From contig CAJFRT010000015.1 of NCBI GenBank assembly GCA_904419525.1, forward strand, positions 1 to 42,797: 42,797 nt of DNA, in the 5' to 3' direction. Under the pieces are notes generated by a model. The model searched no databases and had not been told where the DNA came from. It saw only the letters and a program-made list of their open reading frames with translations. Made by a program: the position numbers and the translations under genes. Shown piece by piece: positions 6,351 to 14,449 of this stretch. This DNA comes from Candidatus Gallimonas merdae. Lineage in GTDB: Bacteria > Bacillota > Clostridia > Christensenellales > Borkfalkiaceae. Every line of letters begins with the position of its first letter. Within the stretch, counting starts at the first letter, position 1.

Positions 6351-7076
6351 ATGGATATGACGGATAAAATTGAGAGGATCCGGCGCTTTTTGTCGGTATG
6401 CGATGAACTCATCGAGGGCTCGTATATGAATGCCGAAGGAAAGATCTCGGAGGCGCTCAAGCATATCGCAGGCTGCAGGGAACTGACCAATCTCTTTGCC
6501 GCCGTCACGGACGGATATGACTATCCGGCGGCAAAACGCGCCTATCTGCGCCCGCGTACGGGCAGCGGGACGGCGGGACGCGTCGGTGCCTTTCTGCCAT
6601 CGGAGCGGCAGGACGTTCTTGCCTTTGTATTCTGTCTGTTTGTGGAGATCGATGCGGGGACCGTGCACCTGAACGACCTGCTCCTGCGCTATTTTTATGT
6701 GGACGGAAGTTATACGGCAAGTTATTCCGTGTTTGCCGGCCGCATGATCAAGCCGTTCCGCGATATTGTGCGGGAATGCTTCCCGGAGGTCGGTAAGCGC
6801 GGACAGATCGCTGCGATGCAGAAAAAGAGGGAGGAAGCGCTTTCGGCGTTTGCGCAGTCGCTTCCGGTCGAGCGCAACCGCGTCATGAGCCGTGCGTTGC
6901 GGGAGGAGGAAAAGACGGCCGGGGAGGAAATTTTCAGCGAACTTGCCGCCGCGGCCGCGCGCAGAGATGTCGCCGAGGTAAGGGCCCTGCTTGCCGGGTA
7001 TCGCTATTTCCTGCGCTACATCGGCGCGGAGAGCGACGAGAGCAGCGCTTTATTCGCGCTCTCGCAGGAAATGTAG
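6351..7076 (+). CDS. conserved-looking protein of unknown function
   Basis: 241 residues, predominantly alpha-helical and charged, without signal peptide or membrane segment. Distinct stretches are CRELTNLFAAV, YDYPAAKRAYLRPR and DLLLRYFYVDGSY, and the C-terminal third (QKKREEALSAFAQSLPVERNR, then EEKTAGEEIFSELAAAAARRD) is likely coiled or helical-bundle. No known domain is recognised. GGAGGGG lies 6 nt before the ATG and an extended -10 promoter precedes it. It is 9 bp upstream of the Nudix gene and so is probably co-transcribed with it. Confidence 0.85.
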   Translation: MDMTDKIERIRRFLSVCDELIEGSYMNAEGKISEALKHIAGCRELTNLFAAVTDGYDYPAAKRAYLRPRTGSGTAGRVGAFLPSERQDVLAFVFCLFVEIDAGTVHLNDLLLRYFYVDGSYTASYSVFAGRMIKPFRDIVRECFPEVGKRGQIAAMQKKREEALSAFAQSLPVERNRVMSRALREEEKTAGEEIFSELAAAAARRDVAEVRALLAGYRYFLRYIGAESDESSALFALSQEM

Positions 7077-7085
7077 GAGGGGAGT

Positions 7086-7628
7086 ATGCAGCTTGAGGAA
7101 AAGACGGTCAGAAAAAACTATCTCTATCGCGGAAAGATCATAAATGTCCGCTGCGATGACGCACAGCTTCCGGACGGGCGGCCCTGCCGCAGGGAAGTCG
7201 TAGAACACCCGGGCGGCGCGGCGGTTCTGTGTGTGAAGGAAGGATGCGTTGCCCTTGTAAAACAGTTCCGCTATGCTTACGGGGAGGCGATCTATGAGAT
7301 CCCTGCCGGCAAATTGAACGAAGGAGAAGACCCGGCCCTTGCCGCGGAGCGTGAGCTCGGAGAGGAGACGGGGCTCGCAGCCGATGAGCTTGTCCTCCGG
7401 TTCGTGCTCTATCCGACGCCCGGCTATACCAACGAAAAGATTTACATTTACGAGGCCGTCGGAATCCGGGAAGGGAAACAGCACCTCGACGAGGGTGAGT
7501 TCCTGAATGTGGAATACGTTCCCGTAAAAACGGCACTCGGCTGGATTGAAAAAGGGACATTGCGCGATGCAAAGACGATCGTTGCGCTGCAGCGTTATGC
7601 GCTGGAACACACGGAGATATCACTGTGA
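7086..7628 (+). CDS. Nudix hydrolase, ADP-ribose pyrophosphatase type
   Basis: 180 residues. The exact Nudix box GX5EX7REUXEEXGU is present at about 75-97 (GKLNEGE, then RELGEETGL). The Pro-Gly following the box (PTPGYTNEKIY) and the N-terminal beta-sheet domain are typical of ADP-ribose pyrophosphatases such as B. subtilis NudF. It would hydrolyse ADP-ribose to AMP and ribose 5-phosphate in the cytosol, consistent with NAD turnover; a SIR2 protein is encoded further along. AGGAGGGG precedes the start. A strong terminator begins 2 bp after the stop. Confidence 0.92.
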   Translation: MQLEEKTVRKNYLYRGKIINVRCDDAQLPDGRPCRREVVEHPGGAAVLCVKEGCVALVKQFRYAYGEAIYEIPAGKLNEGEDPALAAERELGEETGLAADELVLRFVLYPTPGYTNEKIYIYEAVGIREGKQHLDEGEFLNVEYVPVKTALGWIEKGTLRDAKTIVALQRYALEHTEISL

Positions 7629-7629
7629 G

Positions 7630-7665
7630 AACGGACGTCCGCATGTTTGCGGACGTCCGTTTTTT
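7630..7665 (+). terminator. intrinsic terminator after the Nudix gene
   Basis: Perfect 13-bp stem AACGGACGTCCGC/GCGGACGTCCGTT with loop ATGTTT, followed by TTTTTT. Confidence 0.95.
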
Positions 7666-7713
7666 CTGCGCGATCGGATTCAAAACATGCCTGCGGCTTA
7701 TGCCGCGATCGGG

Positions 7714-7932
7714 TCAGTTGCAGCCGCAGCCGCAGTTGTCGCCCGAACCGCACACGCTGTTCACAAGCGATTGCAGCGTTCCGTTCTTGCACATGCAGTA
7801 CGCGAGAGCGGCAAGGAGCGGCCAGCCGCAGCCCTTGAACGCGCTCGAAGAGAATACGTTTCCGCACGTTCCGAGAATGAGCAGGATAATGAGAATCCAG
7901 AGACAGCGATTGCCGCCAAAACAGCAATTCAT
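7714..7932 (-). CDS. Cys-rich small membrane protein
   Basis: 72 residues with 11 cysteines (15 %). It opens MNCCFGGNRC, continues with a hydrophobic segment (about 11-23, LWILIILLILGTC) and a second semi-hydrophobic stretch around GWPLLAALAYCMC, and ends in a Cys/Gly tail CGSGDNCGCGCN. The tail resembles metal-binding Cys-Gly repeats, but no family is assigned. GGAGGA lies 6 nt before the ATG, which decides this start over a longer frame from 8109. The upstream minus-strand leader can form GCCGCAGA/TCTGCGGC (8-bp stem). No confident promoter was found. Confidence 0.75.
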   Translation of the reverse strand: MNCCFGGNRCLWILIILLILGTCGNVFSSSAFKGCGWPLLAALAYCMCKNGTLQSLVNSVCGSGDNCGCGCN

Positions 7933-8113
7933 AGTTTTTCCTCCTATAGCTTTCCCGCAAACGGGCGTTTGACGGGAGATCGCCGCAGAGTATGTAGCTT
8001 TTGTTTTTCTGCGGCCCTTTGTTATATCGTATGCCCGTGCGGGGAAATGTGTTCTCAAAACGCGCGCTTTGACAGTCCGAAGGCGGAATTTTTCCCGAAT
8101 TGCGTTCATTTAG

Positions 8114-8142
8114 TTGCCAAAACGGGCGACGTTTGCTATAAT
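8114..8142 (+). promoter_or_regulatory. promoter of ECF S component - coaX - hom
   Basis: TTGCCA (8114-8119), 17-bp spacer, TATAAT (8137-8142). Expected transcription start is near 8149, leaving a leader of about 105 nt. The interval 7933-8113 between the divergent genes holds no recognisable gene. Confidence 0.85.
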
Positions 8143-8148
8143 TGCATT

Positions 8149-8254
8149 TGAAATCCTTGACAGCGGAACGGTACGCGCGCGGCCGTATCCGTTTTGGGAA
8201 ATCGAATACATCTTTTTCTGCGGATACCCGTTCCGGGATCCGATGGAGGCAAAA
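8149..8254 (+). promoter_or_regulatory. structured mRNA leader, candidate riboswitch or attenuator
   Basis: Two stems stack on the 3' side without a gap: CGGAACGG (8164-8171) pairs with 8228-8235, and GTATCCG (8185-8191) pairs with 8221-8227, 15 perfect pairs in total. The same 3' bases can instead form a local hairpin, 8221-8229 with 8235-8242 (CGGAT-A-CCC / GGG-ATCCG, one bulged A, loop GTTCC). That hairpin ends 2 nt before the GGAGG ribosome site. Mutually exclusive folds next to a ribosome site suggest ligand- or protein-controlled translation. The ligand is unknown; pantothenate or CoA would suit the genes. Confidence 0.5.
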
Positions 8255-8917
8255 ATGAAAAAGCAGAAGTTCTTTTCGGCAAAGAACGTGGCGTATCTTG
8301 CGGTATTGCTGGCGCTCGTCATCGTACTGCAGGTGTTTGCAAGCATGATCCCCGTGGGCGGGGCCCAGCTGAATTTTTCGCTGATCCCCATTGTGCTCGG
8401 CGCGATCCTTCTCGGCCCCGCGGGCGGGGCGTTTCTGGGACTGTGCTGCGGGATCGTCGTACTTGTCCAGGTCATCGCGCTCCCGTCCGTGCCCTTTTAT
8501 GCGGTCATCTGGACGTACAGTCCTGTCGTTACGACGCTGACCTGTCTCGTCAAGACGACGGTCGCGGGCCTTGTTGCCGGCATTGCGTACCGCGTGATCG
8601 CCCGGAAAAACAGCCTTGCGGCGGTCTTTACGGCGGCAGCGATTGTTCCCGTTCTCAACACGGCTCTTTTTATCCTTGGCTGTCTTTGCATGAGCGGTGC
8701 AATTTCCGGACATATGGATCTGGGCGGCATGAACATCTTTGTGTTCATCCTTGTGGGGCTTGTGACGTTCAATTTCTTTATTGAACTCGGTTTGAATCTT
8801 GTGATCGCTCCCGCGATCCACAGGGTGATCCTTCTGGTGGAGCACCGTGTGTCAGGGGGAAGAAAGAAGACGGAGGTGCCTCAGACGGAGGCGAGCGGCG
8901 ATGATCATCTGCATTGA
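8255..8917 (+). CDS. ECF transporter S component, probably for pantothenate
   Basis: 220-residue membrane protein with about six hydrophobic segments, starting after MKKQKFFSAKNVAYLAVLLALVIVLQ. The features VGGAQLNFSLIPIVLGAILLGP and GAFLGLCCGI are typical of the S (substrate-binding) subunits of energy-coupling-factor transporters, which share the ATPase/T module encoded elsewhere. The pantothenate assignment (PanT-like) rests on overlap with coaX. The start at 8255 is chosen because GGAGG lies 5 nt upstream; the ATG at 8243 would bury that site. The stop overlaps coaX by 17 bp, implying translational coupling. Confidence 0.85.
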   Translation: MKKQKFFSAKNVAYLAVLLALVIVLQVFASMIPVGGAQLNFSLIPIVLGAILLGPAGGAFLGLCCGIVVLVQVIALPSVPFYAVIWTYSPVVTTLTCLVKTTVAGLVAGIAYRVIARKNSLAAVFTAAAIVPVLNTALFILGCLCMSGAISGHMDLGGMNIFVFILVGLVTFNFFIELGLNLVIAPAIHRVILLVEHRVSGGRKKTEVPQTEASGDDHLH

Positions 8918-9689
8918 CGTCGGCAATTCCAATATCAAATATGCGGTCTACGACGGCGGGGAGCGCAAAATTTCCTTCCGCGTTTCCACTGATCTCAAGC
9001 GCACCTCGGACGAATACGGCGCGCAGCTTGCCGAGATGCTCAATTTCAATTCGATCGCCGCAGAAGATATTACGGGCGGAATTTTTTCTTCCGTCGTCCC
9101 GTCGCTCGACTATACGATCGAGCATATGTTGCGCGTCTATCTGCATATCATACCTAAACAGATCGCGCCCGGACTGAAAACCGGACTGAGAATGCGCGCG
9201 GACAACGCGCATGAAGTCGGCGCGGACCGCATCGTCAACAACGTTGCCGCGATCAGAGAGTATGGCTGCGGGAAGCCCATGATCGTCGTGGATTTCGGCA
9301 CGGCGACGACGTTTAACATTCTGAGCGCGGACGGCGAATTTATCGGCGGGGTCATTGCGCCGGGGATCAAGGGGTCGCTTGAAAGCCTTGTTTCCGGGAC
9401 TGCAAAACTGCCGCGCGTCGAGATCGAAGCGCCGAAGAGCGTGATCGCGACGAATACGGTCACCAATATGCAGGCCGGCATCGTGTTCGGGTTTGCGGGG
9501 CTTGTGGAATTTATTGTCAGAAAGATCAAAAAAGAACTCAGGGCGAGCGACGTCATGACGATCGCAACGGGAGGTTTTTCCGAGACGATCGCCAAAGAGA
9601 CGGGCTGCATCGATGTCATCGACAAGATGCTCACGCTCGACGGCCTCAAGTACTTGTATGATCTGAACAGTTCGGAGGAAAGTTTATGA
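8901..9689 (+). CDS. coaX: type III pantothenate kinase
   Basis: 262 residues. It phosphorylates pantothenate with ATP as the first step of coenzyme A synthesis; a cytosolic dimer of the ASKHA fold. The phosphate loop is DVGNSNIK at the N-terminus, GADRIVN lies near residue 107, and DFGTATTFN near 131. Length and motifs are normal for CoaX. Its start lies 17 bp inside the S-component gene, and its stop overlaps the hom start (ATGA). Confidence 0.95.
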   Translation: MIICIDVGNSNIKYAVYDGGERKISFRVSTDLKRTSDEYGAQLAEMLNFNSIAAEDITGGIFSSVVPSLDYTIEHMLRVYLHIIPKQIAPGLKTGLRMRADNAHEVGADRIVNNVAAIREYGCGKPMIVVDFGTATTFNILSADGEFIGGVIAPGIKGSLESLVSGTAKLPRVEIEAPKSVIATNTVTNMQAGIVFGFAGLVEFIVRKIKKELRASDVMTIATGGFSETIAKETGCIDVIDKMLTLDGLKYLYDLNSSEESL

Positions 9690-10969
9690 AGAAAGTCGGT
9701 GTTGCCATTCTCGGTCTTGGTGTTGTAGGCGGAGGGACATATCAGATCCTCACGGAGCACAGGGAGTTTTATCAGCGTACGCAGAACGTGGATATCGTGG
9801 TGGAGAGCGTGCTCGAACTCAACCGCGAGCGGGCGCGCGCTCTGGGTGTTCCCTCTGAAAAGATCGCTTCCAACATCGCGGAGATCGTCTCCGACCCCGA
9901 TGTCAACATCGTCGTGGAGGTGATCGGCGGCGTAGAGGCCGCGCGCGAGTACGTGCTTGCGGCGCTGAATGCGGGAAAGACGGTCGTCACTTCCAACAAG
10001 GAATTGTTCTGCAAATATTCGCACGAGCTGGAGCGTGCGGCAAAGCGTCAGAATGCGGGGCTCTATTTCGAGGCGAGCTGCGTGGGCGGCGTTCCGATCA
10101 TCCGTACGCTTCTTGACGGCGTTCAGGCCAATGAGATCACCTCGATGATCGGTATCATCAACGGGACGACGAACTATATCCTCACCAAGATGAATCAAGA
10201 GGGCACTTCCTATGAGGAGAGCCTGAAAGAGGCGCAGCGTCTCGGCTATGCCGAGGCGGATCCGACGGCAGATGTCGAAGGATACGATGCGGCATACAAA
10301 CTTTCCATTCTCTCTTCGCTCGCGTTCCACACCAAGGTACCGTTCGGAAAAATCTTCCGCGAGGGGATTTCCGGCATCTCGGAAGAGGACATTGCGGACG
10401 GCAAAGCGCTGGGATATGTGCTCAAGCTGCTTGCGATCGGAAAACAGTCGGATGCGGGCATCGAGGTGCGCGTGCATCCTGCCTTTGTGCGCAAGGGACA
10501 CCCGCTCGCCTCCGTCAACGACAGTTTCAATGCGGTCTTTCTGACCGGCGATTCGGTGGGCGACGTCATGCTGTACGGCAGGGGCGCAGGGGCGCTTCCC
10601 ACGGGCAGCGCGATCGTCTCGGACATCATCTATGCCGCCACGCACAGCGAGAATAAGTATTCCACATTCAAGAACACGGCGGGCGCCGACAAGGATACCA
10701 AGTTTGTCAGCGATTTCAAGAGCGCATACTATATGCGCCTTACCGTGGAGGACAAGCCGGGATTCCTTGCCAAGATCGCAACGGTTTTCGGGAAACACAA
10801 TATCTCCATTGTGGAGCTCATGCAAAAGCCTGCGCGCGAGGACGGCAAGGCGCCGCTCGTGATCGTCACGCACGAGACGCACGAAATGTCCGTGCGCGCG
10901 GCGGTGGCAAAGATCAATTCGCTGGAAGGCGTTGCGCACGTGGATACGGTGCTGCGCGTCGTTTCCTGA
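9686..10969 (+). CDS. hom: homoserine dehydrogenase
   Basis: 427 residues, normal for the ACT-containing form. It reduces aspartate semialdehyde to homoserine with NAD(P)H on the route to threonine and methionine. The N-terminal Rossmann loop is GLGVVGGGT, the catalytic domain has GIINGTTNYIL and the substrate-binding EADPTADVEG, and a C-terminal ACT domain (about 350-427, MRLTVEDKPGFLAKIATVF) suggests allosteric feedback control. ATGA overlap with coaX. Co-expression with pantothenate uptake and kinase genes has no obvious pathway logic. Confidence 0.96.
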   Translation: MKKVGVAILGLGVVGGGTYQILTEHREFYQRTQNVDIVVESVLELNRERARALGVPSEKIASNIAEIVSDPDVNIVVEVIGGVEAAREYVLAALNAGKTVVTSNKELFCKYSHELERAAKRQNAGLYFEASCVGGVPIIRTLLDGVQANEITSMIGIINGTTNYILTKMNQEGTSYEESLKEAQRLGYAEADPTADVEGYDAAYKLSILSSLAFHTKVPFGKIFREGISGISEEDIADGKALGYVLKLLAIGKQSDAGIEVRVHPAFVRKGHPLASVNDSFNAVFLTGDSVGDVMLYGRGAGALPTGSAIVSDIIYAATHSENKYSTFKNTAGADKDTKFVSDFKSAYYMRLTVEDKPGFLAKIATVFGKHNISIVELMQKPAREDGKAPLVIVTHETHEMSVRAAVAKINSLEGVAHVDTVLRVVS

Positions 10970-10984
10970 TCGGGTCATGGATGA

Positions 10985-11011
10985 AAAGACGGGTTGGTGC
11001 CCGTCTTTTTT
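10985..11011 (+). terminator. intrinsic terminator after hom
   Basis: Stem AAAGACGGG/CCCGTCTTT with a 6-nt loop, then TTT. Confidence 0.9.
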
Positions 11012-11080
11012 CTATGCCGCAGCGGCACGTGCTCTTTGTCAGACGGCATTTTGCATGGCTCGTCCGCATACAATAGCGGT

Positions 11081-11788
11081 ATGAAAACATTTCTGCGACG
11101 GCACCGTGTTCTTTTGGGGTTTCTTGCGATCGTCCTCTCCATTGCCTTGACGGCGGGCGTCTGTCTGTACGCGCTCGTTCAGACGGCGGCGGGAAGTTCG
11201 CGCCTGACGATCGTGATCGATGCGGGGCACGGCGGGATCGACGGCGGAGTCGTCGGTCGGACGACGGGAACCAAGGAGAGCGACATCAATCTTGCGCTCT
11301 CACGGGCATTGCAGACGGAGTTCGAAGAGGCGGGGTTTCTCGTCGTGCAGACGCGCCCCACGGAGGCGGGACTGTATGGCGCTGCGACGGCAGGCTATAA
11401 AAAGCGGGATATGAAGCGTCGCGCCGAGATCATTGCGGAAAGCGCACCCGCGGCCGTTATTTCCGTGCATCAGAATTTCTTTTCCCTCTCTTCCAGAAGG
11501 GGCGCGCAGGTATTCTTCCGCGAGGACAGCTCTTCCTCCCGTACGCTCGCATGCGCCATTCAGACGGCTCTCAACTCGATGCCGGAATGTGTGCGCACGA
11601 GCGAAGCGCTCAAAGGGGACTATTATGTCCTGAACTGTTCCGACTATGCGTCCGTCATCGTGGAGTGCGGCTTTTTGTCCAACGCCGAGGACGAGGCCAT
11701 GCTTGTTACCGAGGGGTACCGGCAGCGCCTTGCGGAGACGATCTGTGCGGGGACGCTTGCATTTCTGGCGGCGGCTTCTTCTTCCTGA
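11081..11788 (+). CDS. cwlD: CwlD-type N-acetylmuramoyl-L-alanine amidase
   Basis: 235 residues. One N-terminal membrane anchor or signal (about 9-32, hydrophobic after MKTFLRRHR) precedes an Amidase_3 domain. The zinc ligands and catalytic residues are visible as DAGHGG, ESDINLALS, SVHQN and VECGFLSN. The enzyme cleaves the amide between MurNAc and L-Ala outside the membrane. In spore formers CwlD prepares muramic-delta-lactam in the cortex, so the gene hints at sporulation. The ATG at 11081 has no strong ribosome site (AATAGCGGT). Confidence 0.87.
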   Translation: MKTFLRRHRVLLGFLAIVLSIALTAGVCLYALVQTAAGSSRLTIVIDAGHGGIDGGVVGRTTGTKESDINLALSRALQTEFEEAGFLVVQTRPTEAGLYGAATAGYKKRDMKRRAEIIAESAPAAVISVHQNFFSLSSRRGAQVFFREDSSSSRTLACAIQTALNSMPECVRTSEALKGDYYVLNCSDYASVIVECGFLSNAEDEAMLVTEGYRQRLAETICAGTLAFLAAASSS

Positions 11789-11801
11789 ACGGCGCAATTT
11801 A

Positions 11802-11830
11802 TTGACTTTCCCGCGCGCGCGTGATATACT
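11802..11830 (+). promoter_or_regulatory. strong promoter of the thioesterase gene
   Basis: TTGACT (11802-11807), 17-bp spacer ending TGA (extended -10), TATACT (11825-11830). Transcription should begin around 11837, only about 4 nt before the ATG. Confidence 0.85.
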
Positions 11831-11840
11831 TCTGAATGCT

Positions 11841-12590
11841 ATGAGCGTTTATTCCCACAGAAAAACATACGAACTGCGCTATTCGGATTTTGATTTCAAA
11901 GATGAGCTTCGTTTTTCGTCGCTCCTCGGAGTGACGCAGGAGTCCGCATGTATGAGTGCCGATGAGCTGGGATTCGGCTACGATGATCTCCGGCCGCAGT
12001 CGCTCGGATTCATCATTGTCAATTCGTATTGCAAGCTCAACCGCCCCGTGCGGCTCGGCGAGGCCGTCACCGTCGAAACCTGGCCGCTTCCGCCGCGGCA
12101 TGTTTTTTTTGAGCGCGATTACCGTATTTCTGTCGGGCGGGAAGAGGTCGCTTCCGTGGCTTCGCGCTGGTGCCTCGTCGATCTGAACAACTTCTCGCTG
12201 CTGACGCCGGAACGCATGGGGGAGGCACATGCGCGCTGTCCGTACCGGGCCGAAAAGGCGACGGAACCGCCGTCCTGGAAGATCCCGCGTATCCGGAATG
12301 CGCGGGAGATGTACCGCATGACCGTTGCAAACAGCCATTGCGATCACTATTTCCATGCAAACAATGCCCGCTATGCCGATTTCTTTTTTGACTGCTTTAC
12401 CATGGACGAGCTCTCCGGCCTTGAGGTGAGTGCTTTCCAGATCGCCTATCTGAAGCAGGCAAAGGAAGGAACGGAGCTCTTGCTTGTCCGCGAGGATACC
12501 GATGACGGCGCCCTGTGCGAAGTGCGCTGCGGGGAGGAAACGCTCTCACAGTTCCGCGTCTGGTTCCGGAAGAAAGGGGAACAGGCATGA
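11841..12590 (+). CDS. acyl-ACP thioesterase
   Basis: 249 residues with two tandem hot-dog folds, as in bacterial acyl-ACP thioesterases (plant FatA/FatB relatives). It would release free fatty acids from acyl-carrier protein in the cytosol. Hot-dog 1 holds YELRYSDFDFKDELRFSSLLGVTQESA; the linker has SRWCLVDL; hot-dog 2 starts around CDHYFHANNARYADFFFD, with the NxR/H pattern (HANNARY) typical of the catalytic half. No Shine-Dalgarno sequence precedes the ATG and the promoter lies so close that the mRNA is predicted to be leaderless. The stop overlaps the next gene (ATGA). Confidence 0.9.
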   Translation: MSVYSHRKTYELRYSDFDFKDELRFSSLLGVTQESACMSADELGFGYDDLRPQSLGFIIVNSYCKLNRPVRLGEAVTVETWPLPPRHVFFERDYRISVGREEVASVASRWCLVDLNNFSLLTPERMGEAHARCPYRAEKATEPPSWKIPRIRNAREMYRMTVANSHCDHYFHANNARYADFFFDCFTMDELSGLEVSAFQIAYLKQAKEGTELLLVREDTDDGALCEVRCGEETLSQFRVWFRKKGEQA

Positions 12591-13048
12591 AGGAACAGCC
12601 CGCCGTCGTACGCTATGTGCGGCTGATGAAAAAATGCTTTGTGATTTTAAGCTGTATCGTCATTCCGGCGATCATGGTCTGTGCCGTGTTCGCGTTTGCG
12701 GGCTACATCGGGTTCTGGATCGTCACGCCTGCCGTGCTGATCGTCTATCTTGCGGTCTATGCGTGGTATGCGCTGCATGTTTCCATGGGAACGGTGATCG
12801 GACTCGAAGTCACAAGCGAAGTGATCCATGTCAAAACGAAGCGCGGGACATATACCTATGACGTGAAAACGGGCTGTGCCGGCGTCCGGCGCAAAAAGCG
12901 CCGGCTGATCGCCACGTTCCGCACGCAGACTTCGCAGGATTCCTTTACGTTCTATCTTCGGGCACCTTTTTCCAAACCGTATGAAGAGGCTTTTACGGAA
13001 CGCGATCTTGCTCCGTTCTGGAACGGTGAAGAGTCGGAAGAAATGTAA
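12587..13048 (+). CDS. small membrane protein of unknown function
   Basis: 153 residues. Two adjacent transmembrane segments (about 16-38, FVILSCIVIPAIMVCAVFAFAG, and 42-62) are followed by a cytosolic basic domain with alternating strands (GLEVTSEVIHVKTKRGTYTYDV, then RRKKRRL). This resembles PH-like or YcxB-like domains on a two-helix anchor, but no family is assigned with confidence. ATGA overlap with the thioesterase gene implies co-translation. A similar layout (two helices plus strand-rich tail) occurs in the gene at 24717. Confidence 0.82.
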   Translation: MKEQPAVVRYVRLMKKCFVILSCIVIPAIMVCAVFAFAGYIGFWIVTPAVLIVYLAVYAWYALHVSMGTVIGLEVTSEVIHVKTKRGTYTYDVKTGCAGVRRKKRRLIATFRTQTSQDSFTFYLRAPFSKPYEEAFTERDLAPFWNGEESEEM

Positions 13049-13050
13049 AT

Positions 13051-13110
13051 ATTCATTTATTTTTGCATAAAATATGCATAATTACAAATTCAATTCAATA
13101 ATATGCAAAA
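13051..13110. promoter_or_regulatory. AT-rich ArgR-like operator region upstream of argG
   Basis: This 60-bp stretch is markedly AT-rich compared with its surroundings. It contains several ArgR-box-like half sites: ATTCA at 13051, TGCATA AAA TATGCA (inverted repeat 13064-13078), two ATTCA copies between 13088 and 13097, and AATATGCA again at 13100-13107. ArgR boxes are wTGAATwwwwATTCAw palindromes, often paired. The match is imperfect (TGCAT for TGAAT), so the regulator is inferred from the arginine genes downstream. Confidence 0.45.
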
Positions 13111-13147
13111 AATATAAAAAATCTTTCGGAAACGGGGGCGCAATCGC

Positions 13148-13176
13148 TTGACTTGCGCTCCCGCAGTCTGTATAAT
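13148..13176 (+). promoter_or_regulatory. promoter of the arginine operon
   Basis: TTGACT (13148-13153), 17-bp spacer, TATAAT (13171-13176), 33 bp before the argG start and just downstream of the ArgR-like region. Confidence 0.9.
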
Positions 13177-13208
13177 GGCATGTGAAAAAATCAAGAGAGG
13201 AAATTTCT

Positions 13209-14438
13209 ATGGAAAAGAAAATCAAAAAGGTTGTTCTTGCATATTCGGGCGGGCTGGATACTTCCATCATCATTCCGTGGCTGAAAGAAAATTATGACAA
13301 CTGCGAAGTGATCGCCGTTTCCGGCGACGTCGGGCAGGGGACCGAGCTGGACGGACTGGAAGAGAAGGCAAAAAAGACGGGCGCTTCCAAGCTGTATGTG
13401 CTCGATCTCAAAAAGGAGTTTGTCGAAGATTACATTTTCCCGACCATGCAGGCGGGCGCCGTGTATGAGGATAAATATCTGCTCGGCACGTCCTTTGCGC
13501 GTCCCGTCATCGCCAAGGCGATCGTGGATATTGCCAAGAAAGAGGGCGCGGACGCGATCTGCCACGGCTGCACGGGCAAGGGCAACGATCAGGTGCGTTT
13601 TGAACTGACGATCAAGGCGTTTGCGCCTGAAATGACCATCATCGCCCCCTGGCGGATCTGGAATATCAAGAGCCGTGAAGAGGAGATCGAGTATGCGGAG
13701 GCGCACAATATCCCGCTCAAGATCAATCGCGAGACCAATTATTCCAAGGATAAAAACCTGTGGCATCTTTCGCACGAAGGGCTGGATCTCGAGGATCCTG
13801 CCAACGAGCCGCAGTATGAAAAAGAGGGCTTCCTTGAAATGGGTGTTTCTCCCGTCAAGGCTCCCGATCAGGTGAGCTACGTCACCATTCATTTTGAAAA
13901 AGGCGTTCCCACTGCCGTGAACGGGAAGGAAATGGGGGCGGTCGAGCTGGTCGAAACGCTGAATAAAATCGGCGGCGAGAACGGCGTCGGGCTCGCCGAC
14001 CTTGTGGAAAACCGCCTTGTGGGAATGAAGTCGCGCGGGGTCTATGAGACGCCCGGCGGCACGATCCTGTACGAGGCGCACCGCCTTCTTGAAACGGTCT
14101 GCCTGGACAAGGCGACCATGCACTACAAGCAGCTCGTCGCCGTCAAGTTCGGCGAAATGGTCTATGACGGGCAGTGGTTCACGCCCCTGAGAGAGGCGCT
14201 CTCGGCGTTCGTTTCCAAGACGCAGGAGACGGTGACGGGCGACGTGAAACTGCGGATCTATAAGGGGAACGTCACGAATGCAGGGATCTCTTCTCCCTAT
14301 TCCCTGTACAGCGAAGACATTGCGACCTTCTCGGACGACGGCGGCGCTTATTCGCAGAAAGATGCCGAAGGGTTCATCAACCTGTTCGGACTTCCCCTCA
14401 AAGTCAAGGCGATGCTCGATCAGAAGAAACTCAAATAA
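13209..14438 (+). CDS. argG: argininosuccinate synthase
   Basis: 409 residues, full length. It joins citrulline and aspartate with ATP to form argininosuccinate. The PP-loop AYSGGLDTS is at the N-terminus; [13 protein letters not shown] (citrulline/aspartate binding) and the C-terminal [11 protein letters not shown] are also intact. AGAGG precedes the ATG at 8 nt. It is the first gene of the arg-car run; argH, needed for the next step, is not in the window. Confidence 0.97.
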   Translation: MEKKIKKVVLAYSGGLDTSIIIPWLKENYDNCEVIAVSGDVGQGTELDGLEEKAKKTGASKLYVLDLKKEFVEDYIFPTMQAGAVYEDKYLLGTSFARPVIAKAIVDIAKKEGADAICHGCTGKGNDQVRFELTIKAFAPEMTIIAPWRIWNIKSREEEIEYAEAHNIPLKINRETNYSKDKNLWHLSHEGLDLEDPANEPQYEKEGFLEMGVSPVKAPDQVSYVTIHFEKGVPTAVNGKEMGAVELVETLNKIGGENGVGLADLVENRLVGMKSRGVYETPGGTILYEAHRLLETVCLDKATMHYKQLVAVKFGEMVYDGQWFTPLREALSAFVSKTQETVTGDVKLRIYKGNVTNAGISSPYSLYSEDIATFSDDGGAYSQKDAEGFINLFGLPLKVKAMLDQKKLK

Positions 14439-14449
14439 ACCGGGCGGAT

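Noticed and set aside
8157-8162. TTGACA as a second promoter before the ECF S component
   Set aside because: No -10-like hexamer lies 16-18 bp downstream. The bases fit the structured leader better.
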